Position numbers and translations under genes: made by a program | Assembly (NCBI GenBank): GCA_046351215.1 | Contig: JAXLYX010000014.1 | Span: 124,001-188,000, forward strand | DNA from: JAXLYX01 sp046351215 | Lineage (GTDB): Bacteria; Myxococcota_A; Polyangia; Polyangiales; Houyiibacteriaceae | Direction: 5' to 3' | DNA: 64,000 nucleotides | Shown: positions 25,141-34,000 of the stretch, piece after piece | How positions within the stretch are numbered: position 1 is the stretch's first letter | Layout: the number at the start of each line of letters is the position of its first letter | Notes under the pieces: model-generated | What the model saw: the letters and a program-made list of their open reading frames with translations, nothing else | Told to the model about the DNA's origin: nothing | The model's database searches: none

Positions 25141-26823
25141 TCAGGAACCGGAGCGCGAACGGAGACGGTTCTGGATGCGCGTGGCCTCGGGACCGACCTG
25201 ACGCCAGATCGCCTGACCGTCCTCGCGGGTGCGGAGCTCGTCGATCTTCGTCACGGCCGCGGGCGCACCGGCGGTCGCGATGTGATCGATCGCGTACAGC
25301 ACCGTGAGCCGGACCTCGGGAGCCCGGTGGTTGAGCTGGCCCTCGAGCGCGGTGATCGCGCCCGCGTTGCCGGCGCCGAGGCGACCGATCATCGCGGCGG
25401 CCTTGCGGGCCACGGCCACGTCGGAGTCGCCGAGCTTGCCCTGCCAGCACGCGAGGTCCATGTCGCAGGCGTTGGCCGCGTCGACCATCGGCTGGACGGC
25501 GCGCTGGAAGAGCTCGCGCGAGCCACCCTCGGACGCCGGATCCTGCGACTGCACGAAGGTGGTGAGCTGCGCGGCCTCGGTCTTGTTGGCGAGGAGCGCG
25601 TAGTCGACGGCCGCCGAGAGCGGGTAGTCCGTCGGCACGTCCGGCGTGCGCGCCTGCGCGAGGAAGATCGGCAGATAGCCGGGGTCGAACGAGCTCGTCG
25701 CCGCGCCCATGAGGCCGGCGCGGATCTGCAGACCCTGCAGGTCCGCCGGGGCCGCCGCGATCACGGCGAGCACGGCCTCGCGGACCTGGGCCCGCTGCGC
25801 GTCGTTCACGTTGAGCTGCAGGAGCGCCATGGCCGCGTTCGCGCGGGCTCCGAGGTCCGTGCCGCGTGCGACGCCGAGCAGGGGGTCGAGCGCCTCGGCG
25901 AACCCGAGGGCGCCGAGCGCCATGGCCGCGCGCTCGCCGACGAGGCCCTGCGCGGTCATGCCCTGGCCCATGTTCTGCGTCGACAGGAGCTGGATCTGAC
26001 GCGCGGCCTCGGCGTTCGCCTCCGCGTTCTGACCGCGGAGGGTGGCGAGGAGCGGATCGAGCGAGGGGCGACCGATGCGGACGAGGGCGCCCATCGCGAC
26101 GTCCTCCATGCCGAAGCGCAGGTCCTTCGAGCGCATGAACAGCGCCTTGACGAGGGCCGGAACCGCGTCGGCGTCACCGATCTCGCCGACCTGCATGAGC
26201 GCGAGGCGGTTGATCAGGAAGAGCTGGTTCTCGTTCTCGCTGGTCGCGATGCGGAGGAGGTGCGGAATGGCCGCGCGATCGCGCAGCGAGCCGAGCGCCT
26301 CGACGACGCCCTTCTGGATGAGGCCCTCCTGGCCCTGGGACGCGCGGGTCTTGTCGAAGGCCTTCATGAGGGCCGTGATCACCCCGGCGCGCTGTCCGGC
26401 GGGCACTTCCATCATCTTGATGGTGTCCGCCGCCGCGATCGCCTGCGACTCGGTCACGCCGCGACGGTAGTCGAGCGCGGCCTGGAGCGCGGGAAGCGTC
26501 CGCGGATCCCGCATGTCCTTCATGATCTCGAGGATGCGGGCGTTGTTCTGCGAGTCGGCCGGGTTGTCGATGAAGGTGCGCGTGAGTGGCTCTGCCACCG
26601 CATCCGCCACCGCCCGCACCTCGGGCTTCGTCCGGTCGCCGTTCGCGTTCGCGAGGGCGTTCGCGTAGATGCGCTGGATGTTCTCGATGGCCACGGTCCG
26701 ACGGTTGGCGTCCGCGAGCTGACCGGCCTGACCCACCGGGTCGTCCGGCTTCGGTCGACATCCAACGGTTCCGAGCGCGAGCGCGGCCACGATGGTCGCG
26801 AGCTGCAACGGTCGATTCCTCAT
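25141..26823 (-). CDS. Large HEAT-repeat lipoprotein
   Basis: 560 aa with a lipoprotein signal (lipobox TVGC, Cys22). The mature part is almost entirely HEAT/armadillo-like repeats (helical pairs rich in Ala/Leu, e.g. AAIPHLLRIA, AVPALVKALF, RAAMALGALGFAEALDPLL). It is the first gene of the operon that leads into the FHA-sigma54 activator, with a 14-bp palindrome in its upstream region. It probably scaffolds a periplasmic or outer-membrane complex; ligand unknown. Confidence 0.82.
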   Translation of the reverse strand: MRNRPLQLATIVAALALGTVGCRPKPDDPVGQAGQLADANRRTVAIENIQRIYANALANANGDRTKPEVRAVADAVAEPLTRTFIDNPADSQNNARILEIMKDMRDPRTLPALQAALDYRRGVTESQAIAAADTIKMMEVPAGQRAGVITALMKAFDKTRASQGQEGLIQKGVVEALGSLRDRAAIPHLLRIATSENENQLFLINRLALMQVGEIGDADAVPALVKALFMRSKDLRFGMEDVAMGALVRIGRPSLDPLLATLRGQNAEANAEAARQIQLLSTQNMGQGMTAQGLVGERAAMALGALGFAEALDPLLGVARGTDLGARANAAMALLQLNVNDAQRAQVREAVLAVIAAAPADLQGLQIRAGLMGAATSSFDPGYLPIFLAQARTPDVPTDYPLSAAVDYALLANKTEAAQLTTFVQSQDPASEGGSRELFQRAVQPMVDAANACDMDLACWQGKLGDSDVAVARKAAAMIGRLGAGNAGAITALEGQLNHRAPEVRLTVLYAIDHIATAGAPAAVTKIDELRTREDGQAIWRQVGPEATRIQNRLRSRSGS

Positions 26824-26900
26824 TGCCAGTACCTCCCCGGCCAGGTCTCGGAACGCGCGGGGAGGAATCCCCGTCCAGCGTCCCTTTCCCCACGAAAATC

Positions 26901-26914
26901 ACGCGAATTCGCGT
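26901..26914. promoter_or_regulatory. 14-bp perfect palindrome upstream of the HEAT/sigma54 operon
   Basis: ACGCGAATTCGCGT, 78 nt upstream of the HEAT lipoprotein start in a 160-nt gap. Dyad symmetry and position suggest an operator, but GC-rich palindromes can arise by chance. Confidence 0.4.
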
Positions 26915-26983
26915 CCGGGACTGTATCCGCGCCGTTCTCCGGGTGTCAACGGCCGGTTTCGGTGGGCGCCCCTCGGCGGGGAA

Positions 26984-27691
26984 TCAGGGCGCGGCCTCGG
27001 TCACCGCCTCGACGGAAGCGGACGAGCCCGACGTGGGTGCCACCGTGCGCGCGGGAGCGAGGTCCCACGTGAGATCGACGGTGCCGCGCGCGCCCGTGAA
27101 GCGGAGCCGGACCTTGGAGCTGCCCTCGGGGATCGAAGGGCGCCCGTCCCCGAGCCGAGCCGGGAAGACGATCCGGAAGACCATCCGATGCGGGTTCACC
27201 GAGGGGAAGTAGACCTGCTCCGCGGGCGTCGGCCGACGGACGCGCTCGATCTCGAGGGGCTCGATCTGGTGTCCCTGGGCGTCGACGAGGACCACGCGCC
27301 AGGCGGAGAGGCGTCCCGTGAGGTCGTTCTCGCGGATGCGCTGCCCCGCGAGGGTCACGAAGAAGCGGTGTCGCCCCTGCGAGTCCGCGAGCGACGCGCG
27401 CAGCATCTCGTCGCGCTCGTTCGCGTCGAAGCTGTAGTCGTGGGCGTACCGGACCACGTAGGCCCATCGGAACTCCCACGACTCGAACGTGGCCGTGACG
27501 TGGAGGACGTCCGCCATCCGGCTCCACGCGAAATCGTCCTGCGAGCGCGTCCAGCGCTTGTAGACGCGATCGTAGTCGGTCTCGGTGAAGGACCGCGGCC
27601 CCTCGGAGAGGGAGACGGCGGACGACGCGCAGCCCGAGGCCCACGGCAATGCCACGAGCAGGACCGCGACGGCCGTCCGCAGGACGCTCAC
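26984..27691 (-). CDS. Lipoprotein of unknown function
   Basis: 235 aa. Lipobox ASGC with Cys21. The mature chain is a mixed alpha/beta domain (about 35-205) rich in aromatic residues (for example ESWEFRWAYVVRYAHDYSF) with an Ala/Ser/Thr-rich tail. No known family recognised. It overlaps pyrE by 4 nt, suggesting co-translation in the bactofilin-pyrE operon. Confidence 0.7.
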   Translation of the reverse strand: MSVLRTAVAVLLVALPWASGCASSAVSLSEGPRSFTETDYDRVYKRWTRSQDDFAWSRMADVLHVTATFESWEFRWAYVVRYAHDYSFDANERDEMLRASLADSQGRHRFFVTLAGQRIRENDLTGRLSAWRVVLVDAQGHQIEPLEIERVRRPTPAEQVYFPSVNPHRMVFRIVFPARLGDGRPSIPEGSSKVRLRFTGARGTVDLTWDLAPARTVAPTSGSSASVEAVTEAAP

Positions 27692-28251
27692 GCGCCCTCC
27701 CCCATGAAGTCGGCGCGGCGGAACAGCGACTCGAAGTGGAGCCCCGCGCCGCGGATCGCCTCGGAGCCGCCCTCGCTGCGATCGACGATGGCGAGGACGC
27801 CGGCGACCTCGATGCCGTGCTCGCGGATCGACTCGACCGCGCGGAGCGTGGAGCCGCCGGTGGTGACGGTGTCCTCGAGCACGACCACGCGCGCTCCGCC
27901 CGGGAGCCGGTCCGCTCCCTCGAGGAGCTTCTTCGTGCCGTGGCCCTTCGCCTGCTTGCGGACGTAGACGGCGTCGAGGGGACGGCCCTCGAGGAAGGAC
28001 GTCAGCGAGACGGCCGAGGCGAGCGGGCAGCCGCCGAGCTCGACCCCGGCGACGGCGTGCACGGGGCCCGGCACGCGCGAGAGCCCCTCGAGCAGCAGGC
28101 GTCCGACGAGGACGTGGCCCTCCGCCGTGAGGACCGTGGGCTTGCAGTCGATGAAGAAGTCCGACGTCTTGCCGGAGGTCAGGGTGAACGTGCCTCGGCG
28201 GAAGCTCTTCTCGCGGAGGAGATCGAGGAGTCGGCTCTTCGTGTCGGTCAT
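27688..28251 (-). CDS. pyrE: Orotate phosphoribosyltransferase
   Basis: Transfers phosphoribose from PRPP to orotate to make OMP in de novo pyrimidine synthesis (187 aa, typical). The PRPP-binding loop VVVLEDTVTTGGS and the YVRKQAKGHG catalytic loop are present. It overlaps the bactofilin stop by 4 nt and the downstream lipoprotein by 4 nt. Confidence 0.95.
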   Translation of the reverse strand: MTDTKSRLLDLLREKSFRRGTFTLTSGKTSDFFIDCKPTVLTAEGHVLVGRLLLEGLSRVPGPVHAVAGVELGGCPLASAVSLTSFLEGRPLDAVYVRKQAKGHGTKKLLEGADRLPGGARVVVLEDTVTTGGSTLRAVESIREHGIEVAGVLAIVDRSEGGSEAIRGAGLHFESLFRRADFMGEGA

Positions 28252-28712
28252 GGCATCGCGCGTCGCCGTCCGGTGGCGCGCCTCAGGAGGGGGAAGCTCG
28301 GAACCGGAGCGCGCCGGAGGCCCGGCCGATCCCGCGAGGTGTCCTCGGCGGATAGCACGGGCGGCGGGGTCATGCTTTCCGTCGCATCCGGCACGCTCGC
28401 GGCCTGGTCCGCACGCCCGTGGAAGGTGGCGGTCTCGGCGACGGTGATCGACGGAGCGACGAGGTCCCCGACCACGCGCGCGGAGCCGAGCACGTCGATC
28501 GCGTCGGCGGCCTCGACCGAGCCCACCAGCACGCCCGCGATCACGACGATCCGACCGCGGACGTCGCCGCGGACCACGCCCGTGCGCGCGAGGGTCACGC
28601 GACCGGCGACGTCGATCGAGCCGTGGACCCGCCCCTCGACGACGACGTCCTCGTCGCCGCGGAGGTCTCCGTCGATCGTCGTGCCCACCCGGATGGTCGT
28701 CTCGTTCGCCAT
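28248..28712 (-). CDS. Bactofilin
   Basis: 154-aa cytoskeletal protein. The bactofilin beta-helix (about 6-112) is made of short repeated strands such as VVVEGRVHGSI, VVRGDVRGRI and VVIAGVLVGSV. A basic, proline-rich C-terminal tail (about 113-154) follows. Bactofilins polymerise without nucleotide and organise cell-shape or polar proteins, including ParABS-related structures in myxobacteria. It heads a bactofilin-pyrE-lipoprotein operon. Confidence 0.9.
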   Translation of the reverse strand: MANETTIRVGTTIDGDLRGDEDVVVEGRVHGSIDVAGRVTLARTGVVRGDVRGRIVVIAGVLVGSVEAADAIDVLGSARVVGDLVAPSITVAETATFHGRADQAASVPDATESMTPPPVLSAEDTSRDRPGLRRAPVPSFPLLRRATGRRRAMP

Positions 28713-28959
28713 GGCGTGCTCTCCCGGTCGCCCAACCCCCTCTGGCGTGCCGCCTCGGCGCCTTTCCGAAGGAGGATCGACCGCGGCCCGTATACCCCTG
28801 GCCGACGCGTATCGTCACGTTTCCGGACAGTCGATGGCAAGGCCGACCGCCTGCACCCTCCGGAGGTCGGGAGGCCCCGGCCGTGGTAACGTCCGGCCCC
28901 CTCGCGTCGACGACGGGGAACACCGGGCCGCTCATGGCTCTTCTGCGAGGCGAATCCGC
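28713..28959. promoter_or_regulatory. Divergent intergenic region (bactofilin / gshA)
   Basis: 247 bp between divergent genes; promoters for both must lie here, but I see no strong consensus pair. No convincing small gene: open frames lack a ribosome binding site and family features. Confidence 0.35.
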
Positions 28960-30324
28960 GTGGCCACTCCCGAAGACGGAACCCTGCTCCGAGGCGACCT
29001 CGACGAGCTCCTCCTGCCGATGCACGAGGCCGAGAAGCCTCGGAGCGCGTTCGCGGTCGGTACGGAGCACGAGAAGCCCGCCCTGCTCGCGGACACGCTC
29101 GCGCCGGCGCCCTACGACGGGCCGAGGGGCATCCGTCGGGTGCTCGAGGAGCTCGCGGCCCGGCACGGCTGGATCGCGGAGTCGGAATACGAGGGAGGCC
29201 CCCTGCTCGCCCTGAAGCGCGGGCGCGCGTCCGTCACGCTCGAGCCGGCCGCTCAGCTCGAGCTCTCGGGTGCCCCGCTGCGCACGATCCACGAGATGGC
29301 CGACGAGATGCGTACCCATCTCGCGGAGCTCGCGCCGATCGCGAGCGAGCTCGGCCTCGTCTTCCTCGGCATCGGCTTCCATCCCTTCGCGACCCACGCG
29401 GAGCTCCCGTGGGTGCCGAAGCTCCGCTACGGCGTGATGCGGGAGTACCTCCCGACGCGCAGCCCCACGGGCCTCGACATGATGCGCCGCACGTCGACCG
29501 TGCAGGCGAACCTCGACTTCGAGAACGAGCACGACGCGATGGAGAAGCTCGTCGTCGCGCTCCGTCTCCAGCCGATCGTCACGGCGATGTTCGCGAACAG
29601 CCCGTTCGTCGAAGGACGGCCGACCGGAGAGCGCAGCCATCGGGCCCACGTCTGGGTGCACATGGATCCCGATCGCTCGGGCCTCTTGCCCTTCGCCTGG
29701 TCGAAGGAGACGCCGACGTACCGCGACTACGTCGAGTGGGCGCTCGACGTGCCGATGTTCCTCGTGAAGCGCGGCCAGTCGATCCTGCCGAACACCCAGC
29801 AGACCTTCCGCACCTTCCTCCGCGAAGGCCGCGACGGCGTGCGGGCGACGCGCGGCGATTGGGAGACGCATCTCAACACGCTCTTCCCGGAAGCAAGGCT
29901 CAAGCGGACGCTCGAGATGCGCGGCGCCGACGCACAGGGCGCCGCCCTCTGGCCCGCCCTGCCCGCGCTCTTCAAGGGCCTGCTCTACGACGACGAGGCG
30001 CGCCGTGGCGCGGCCGCGCTCGCGAGCCGCCTCTCGTACGCCTCCGTGCACGCAGCCCGCGAGGACATCGCGCGCCGTGCGCTGCGGGCGGAGCTCCAGG
30101 GCCGCTCCGTGGGCGAATGGGCCTCCGACGTGCTCTCGCTGGCCGAGAGCGGCCTCCGGCGGATCGGCGACCTCGACGCTTCGGGTCGCGACGAGTCGAT
30201 CCACCTCGCCCCGCTGCGCGCCCTCGTCGACGCGGGCGACTCCCCGGCCGACGCGCTCCTTCGTCACCTCGAGGGCGCGGCCGACGTGCCGCGCGCCCTC
30301 GTCGAGGCCACGAAGCTGGTCTGA
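28960..30324 (+). CDS. gshA: Glutamate--cysteine ligase
   Basis: First and rate-limiting step of glutathione synthesis (454 aa from GTG 28960). It matches the proteobacterial/plant-type GCS2 family: FAVGTEHEKP near 26-35, LELSGAPLRTIHE, the LGIGFHPF motif, and YGVMREYLPTRSPTGLDMMRRT (quoted by its start YGVMREYLPT). Length is typical. The in-frame extension upstream is unsupported, whereas GTG 28960 begins the family fold. gshB is not seen in the window. Confidence 0.93.
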   Translation: MATPEDGTLLRGDLDELLLPMHEAEKPRSAFAVGTEHEKPALLADTLAPAPYDGPRGIRRVLEELAARHGWIAESEYEGGPLLALKRGRASVTLEPAAQLELSGAPLRTIHEMADEMRTHLAELAPIASELGLVFLGIGFHPFATHAELPWVPKLRYGVMREYLPTRSPTGLDMMRRTSTVQANLDFENEHDAMEKLVVALRLQPIVTAMFANSPFVEGRPTGERSHRAHVWVHMDPDRSGLLPFAWSKETPTYRDYVEWALDVPMFLVKRGQSILPNTQQTFRTFLREGRDGVRATRGDWETHLNTLFPEARLKRTLEMRGADAQGAALWPALPALFKGLLYDDEARRGAAALASRLSYASVHAAREDIARRALRAELQGRSVGEWASDVLSLAESGLRRIGDLDASGRDESIHLAPLRALVDAGDSPADALLRHLEGAADVPRALVEATKLV

Positions 30325-30345
30325 CGGGCGCGAGGCTCCGCTGCC

Positions 30346-31356
30346 CTAGGGGTGGTGGTAGCCGACGCGGAACCCGACGCTCCAGATCCCTCCGGACTGG
30401 AACGCGGGCCCGAAGGGCGAGTCGAGGTCGAACGTCAGCTCGGAGCCGAGCGTGATCGGGCCCGCGACGCCGCGGACGAACGCCCGGAGCGCGCCCTGGT
30501 AGCGAGCGTCGCCCGACTGGAGCGGCAAGCCGCCGTAGTACGCGGCGACGCCCGTGTAGCCGAGGCCGATCCGGAGGACCTCGATGGGTGCGACGCCGGC
30601 CTCGAGGCGGAACTGGAAGAGACCGACGTTCTTCCCGGCGGAGCCCGTGGCGACCAGCCACGCGAGGTCGGCGGAGCCCGACGCGAAGAGCTTCCCGCGC
30701 GACAGGCGCACGAAGCCGCCCGGCGCGAGCGAGAACGTCTCCGGAGCCCACTCCCAGGCGTTCTCCGCACCGTCCATCGCTCCGGCGACCTCGAGGCTCG
30801 CCTGCGCGAGCTGGTAGTCGAGCGTGCCTTCGGCCGCCGCGAGCTGCGCCGTCGGCAGCGCGACCATGCCGCCGACGCCGTACCCGAGCGCGAACGAGTC
30901 GAAGCGCACGGTGTCGACGTAGTAGCCGCCGAACGAGAGGTTCCCGAATTTGCTCGTCCACGTGGGCGCGACGGTCTCGCTCTCGAACTGATACCCCGAG
31001 ATCCCGAGACGAAGGCGGAGATCGAGGTGGCCGAAGAAGCGGGCGTCGAAGCCGAACCGGATGGGCGCCGCGAACTGGCTCTTGGTCGCGCCCGCGTCCG
31101 TCGAGCTCGAGCCGTAGAAGCCGATCTCGCCCCAGACCGCGATCTCCTGCGGCCCGGTCGATGGGGTCTCGGGCGCGGCCTGCGAGCGGGAGGTCCGGGA
31201 GGAGGAGCCGCCCGACGACGACGTGGCGCGCGCGCTCGAGCGCCCGGACGGGGCGCGGTCGGGGTTCCCGGAGGCCGAGGCGGTCGACGTCGCGAGGAGC
31301 CCGAGGGCCGCCGCGAGGACGAGGCTCGGTCCGGAGGTGCGAGAGGGTGGGAGCAC
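30346..31356 (-). CDS. Predicted outer-membrane beta-barrel-like protein
   Basis: 336 aa from GTG 31356 with a signal peptide (about 1-28, ending STASA). A Ser/Arg-rich linker (about 30-75) leads to a region of amphipathic, Gly/aromatic-rich strands (about 85-336) ending with VGYHHP, typical of an outer-membrane barrel with a terminal aromatic strand (though the last residue is Pro rather than Phe). Similar layouts occur in porin-like or adventurous-motility-type proteins, but no family is certain. Confidence 0.6.
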   Translation of the reverse strand: MLPPSRTSGPSLVLAAALGLLATSTASASGNPDRAPSGRSSARATSSSGGSSSRTSRSQAAPETPSTGPQEIAVWGEIGFYGSSSTDAGATKSQFAAPIRFGFDARFFGHLDLRLRLGISGYQFESETVAPTWTSKFGNLSFGGYYVDTVRFDSFALGYGVGGMVALPTAQLAAAEGTLDYQLAQASLEVAGAMDGAENAWEWAPETFSLAPGGFVRLSRGKLFASGSADLAWLVATGSAGKNVGLFQFRLEAGVAPIEVLRIGLGYTGVAAYYGGLPLQSGDARYQGALRAFVRGVAGPITLGSELTFDLDSPFGPAFQSGGIWSVGFRVGYHHP

Positions 31357-31406
31357 GCGACCAGGTTGCGCGGCTCCCCGCCCGCCGGCAATGCCGAACG
31401 ATGGGC

Positions 31407-32639
31407 TCAGGCGGCGCCGTCGGTGTGGATCACCGCCCACGCCCGCTTGCCCGCCTTCACGACGTAGCGACGGCCTTTCTCGAGCTTCGCCTTGGGATCG
31501 GCGACGCGATGTCCGTCGATCTCGAGGCCCCCCTGCTCGATGAGCCGTCGCGCGGCGCTGGTGCTCTGCGCGAGACCGGCGTCGACGAGGGCCTTCGGGA
31601 TCCAGAGCCCCTCGGGCTCGGCGGCGAGGTGGAATTCCGGCATCTCGTCCGGCACCTCCTTGCGAGAGAACTGGGCCTCCCAGCGCTCTGCGGCACGCTC
31701 CGCCTCGGCGGCGTCGTGGTAGCGGGCGACGATCTCCTTCGCGAGCGCGACCTTGGCGAGCTTCGGGTTCGTGCCGCCGTTCGTGCAGCTCTCGCGGAGC
31801 GCGCGGATCTCGCCGACGGGCTTGGTCGAGAGCAGGTCGTAGTAGCGCCACATGAGCTCGTCCGAGATGCTCATGAGCTTCCCGAACTGCGTGTCCGAGG
31901 GCTCCGCCACGCCGACGTAGTTGTCGAGCGACTTGCTCATCTTGTCGCCGACGAGCACGCCGTTCTCCATCCGGGCATTGAGCCCCTCGAGGATCGGCGT
32001 GGTCATCACGATCTGCGGCCGCTTGCCGTACTCGCGCATGATCTCGCGCGCCACGAGCAGGTTGAAGAGCTGGTCGGTACCGCCGAGCTCGACGTCGCAC
32101 TCGAGGTGGACCGAGTCGTAGGCCTGGGCGAGCGGGTAGAGCAGCTCGTGCAGCGAGATGCTGACGTGCTCGTGCCAGCGCTTCTTGAAGTCGTCGCGCT
32201 CCATCATGCGGGCGAGCCGGTACTTGCCCGCGAGACGGATGACGTCGTCGAAGCCCATCTTGCCGAGCCACTCGCTGTTGTAGACGACGCGCGTGCGCTC
32301 GCGATCGAGGATCTTGAACGCCTGCTCGGCGTAGCTGCGCGCGCCCTCGAGGATCTCGTCGCGCGTCGGCACCGGACGCGTCGCGCTCTTCCCCGACGGG
32401 TCGCCGATCTGCGCGGTGAAGTCGCCCACGATGAACACGACCTCGTGTCCCAGGTCCTGGAACTGCCGCATCTTGTTCATGAGCACGGTGTGCCCGAGAT
32501 GCAGGTCCGGACGCGTGGGATCGAAGCCGGCCTTCACGCGCAGGGGACGGCCGGACTTCAGGCGCTCGAGGAGCTCGTCGCGCACGTGGAAGTCGACGAC
32601 GCCGCGCTCGAGCTCGGCGAGCTGCTGTTCGGGGGTCAT
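31407..32639 (-). CDS. tyrS: Tyrosyl-tRNA synthetase
   Basis: Class I synthetase charging tRNA-Tyr (410 aa). HIGH-type motif HLGH (47-50), GGTDQ (186-190), KMSKS (233-237), and a C-terminal S4 RNA-binding domain (about 340-405). The tRNA-Tyr gene is not in the window. Confidence 0.96.
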   Translation of the reverse strand: MTPEQQLAELERGVVDFHVRDELLERLKSGRPLRVKAGFDPTRPDLHLGHTVLMNKMRQFQDLGHEVVFIVGDFTAQIGDPSGKSATRPVPTRDEILEGARSYAEQAFKILDRERTRVVYNSEWLGKMGFDDVIRLAGKYRLARMMERDDFKKRWHEHVSISLHELLYPLAQAYDSVHLECDVELGGTDQLFNLLVAREIMREYGKRPQIVMTTPILEGLNARMENGVLVGDKMSKSLDNYVGVAEPSDTQFGKLMSISDELMWRYYDLLSTKPVGEIRALRESCTNGGTNPKLAKVALAKEIVARYHDAAEAERAAERWEAQFSRKEVPDEMPEFHLAAEPEGLWIPKALVDAGLAQSTSAARRLIEQGGLEIDGHRVADPKAKLEKGRRYVVKAGKRAWAVIHTDGAA

Positions 32640-32688
32640 GGGCGCGGAGTATGACGAATGGCGGGCCGTTGGCGAGCGCCGCCCGACG

Positions 32689-32994
32689 TCAGTCCTCGTC
32701 GTCGCCCTCGTCCTTCGCCCCGTCGTTCACGAACTCCTTCAGCTCCTTGCCGACCTTGAAGAAGGGGAGGCGCTTCTCGGGCACGGCCACCGGCTTCCCG
32801 GTCCGGGGATTGCGGCCGCTGTACGCCTTGTACTCGCGCACCGTGAAGCTGCCGAAGCCCCGGATCTCGATCCCCTCGCCTCGCTCGAGCGCCGACACCA
32901 TCGCGTCGAAGACGGTGTTCACCACCGCTTCGGCCCGACTCTTGGTGATCTTGGTCCGCGCCGCGACCAGCTCGATGAGCTCGGACTTCGTCAT
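32689..32994 (-). CDS. ihfB: Integration host factor/HU family DNA-binding protein (IHF-beta-like)
   Basis: 101-aa DNA-bending protein. Start ATG 32994 follows a GAGGAA ribosome binding site; a longer in-frame start would add 19 unlikely residues. MTKSELIELVAAR, GFGSFTVREY and RNPRTGKPV (intercalating Pro63) are the IHF/HU hallmarks. Closer to IHF-beta by the start sequence, but IHF-alpha cannot be excluded. The C-terminus has an acidic DEGDDED tail. A near-consensus sigma-70 promoter lies upstream. Confidence 0.9.
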   Translation of the reverse strand: MTKSELIELVAARTKITKSRAEAVVNTVFDAMVSALERGEGIEIRGFGSFTVREYKAYSGRNPRTGKPVAVPEKRLPFFKVGKELKEFVNDGAKDEGDDED

Positions 32995-33023
32995 CGTCTT
33001 CCTCGTCCCGAAAGGAGAGGCCG

Positions 33024-33051
33024 AGTATACGGATGCCCCCGAGAGGGTCAA
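33024..33051 (-). promoter_or_regulatory. Sigma-70 promoter for ihfB
   Basis: -35 TTGACC (33051-33046), 16-nt spacer, -10 TATACT (33029-33024) on the minus strand. Five of six bases match consensus in each hexamer. The -10 is 30 nt upstream of the start codon. Confidence 0.75.
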
Positions 33052-33103
33052 TGGTCTCGCGGGGTTGGCCGATCAACCCCCGGGGGACCCGCCATTCGGA
33101 GGA

Positions 33104-33133
33104 TTGTCGGTGGGCGCGGGGAAGCCGTATACG
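33104..33133 (+). promoter_or_regulatory. Possible sigma-70 promoter for the Cys-rich mini-protein
   Basis: TTGTCG (33104-33109), 18-nt spacer, TATACG (33128-33133); four of six matches each. The -10 is about 54 nt before the start at 33187. Confidence 0.4.
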
Positions 33134-33186
33134 TGCTCCGACCGTAGTACAACGTACGCAGGAAACGGGCCGCGCGGGGGGTGGGA

Positions 33187-33387
33187 ATGGGCAACCGGCA
33201 GTGTCCGCACATGAAGTCGTGTGCCATGTATTCGGTCTTCACGTTGGCCGGGACCCTGCGCGTCTGGCAGGACAACTACTGCACGGACGCCTTCGAGCGT
33301 TGCGAACGGTACGCGAAGGCCCAGCGGGGCGAGGTCGTCCCGAAGCAGCTGATGCCCAACGGCAAGATGCTCCAGCTCGTGAAGTGA
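33187..33387 (+). CDS. Cys-rich 66-aa conserved protein
   Basis: Begins MGNRQCPHMKSC; a GTG at 33181 would add two residues. Four Cys in the pattern CPHMKSC ... CTDAFERC suggest a small metal- or Fe-S-binding knuckle. It is 13 nt upstream of the YeeE gene in an apparent operon, so it may take part in sulfur handling (inference). Confidence 0.75.
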   Translation: MGNRQCPHMKSCAMYSVFTLAGTLRVWQDNYCTDAFERCERYAKAQRGEVVPKQLMPNGKMLQLVK

Positions 33388-33400
33388 AGGGCCGGGACCG

Positions 33401-34000
33401 ATGACGTACCTCCCGTTCTGGGCCGGCGGCCTGCTGCTGGCCTCCATCGTGGTCGGTCATTGGCTGGTCCTCCGGGGCATGCTCGGCGTCTCCGGCCGTC
33501 TGACGGTCCTCGTGAACCGCCTCCGCGAGCGTGCGGCCGGCGAGCCCGAGCTCTCCGAGGACGATCTGCTCGCGGCGGTCAGGGCGATGACGGCCGAGGA
33601 GTTCGGCTCGGAAGCCGTGGACCCCCATGCATCGCTGCCGCCCACGGACGAGCCCCGGGCCGTCACGGCGGAGGACACGCCGACGAGCAGCCATGCGCTC
33701 TTCTTCGCCGGGCTCTCGCTCGGGGGCGGCCTCGCCGCCGTGCTCTCGGACGCTTGGGTCGTGTCCCCGACGCTCGCGGGCCCGGGCTTCGGCCATTGGT
33801 TCGGGCAGGGCCCCGTCGCCTACGCCGCGCTCGCCATCGGTGGCGTGCTGGTCGGGTTCGGCACGCGCATGGGCGGAGGCTGCACGTCGGGCCACGGCCT
33901 GCTCGGCCTGTCGCGGCTGCAGCCGGGCAGCCTCCTCGCGACCGCCTGCTTCTTCGGCTCCGGCATCGCCTTCTCCCTCCTGCTCGAGGTGATGCGATGA
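33401..34000 (+). CDS. YeeE/YedE-type sulfur transporter, N-terminal half
   Basis: 199 aa. An N-terminal TM helix (about 5-25), a charged cytoplasmic insert (about 40-95) and three or four TM helices with the YeeE/YedE motif GTRMGGGCTSGHG (about 152-164), whose Cys is used for thiosulfate in TsuA. The normal 350-aa transporter is split: the second half is the next gene, overlapping by 4 nt. Confidence 0.8.
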   Translation: MTYLPFWAGGLLLASIVVGHWLVLRGMLGVSGRLTVLVNRLRERAAGEPELSEDDLLAAVRAMTAEEFGSEAVDPHASLPPTDEPRAVTAEDTPTSSHALFFAGLSLGGGLAAVLSDAWVVSPTLAGPGFGHWFGQGPVAYAALAIGGVLVGFGTRMGGGCTSGHGLLGLSRLQPGSLLATACFFGSGIAFSLLLEVMR

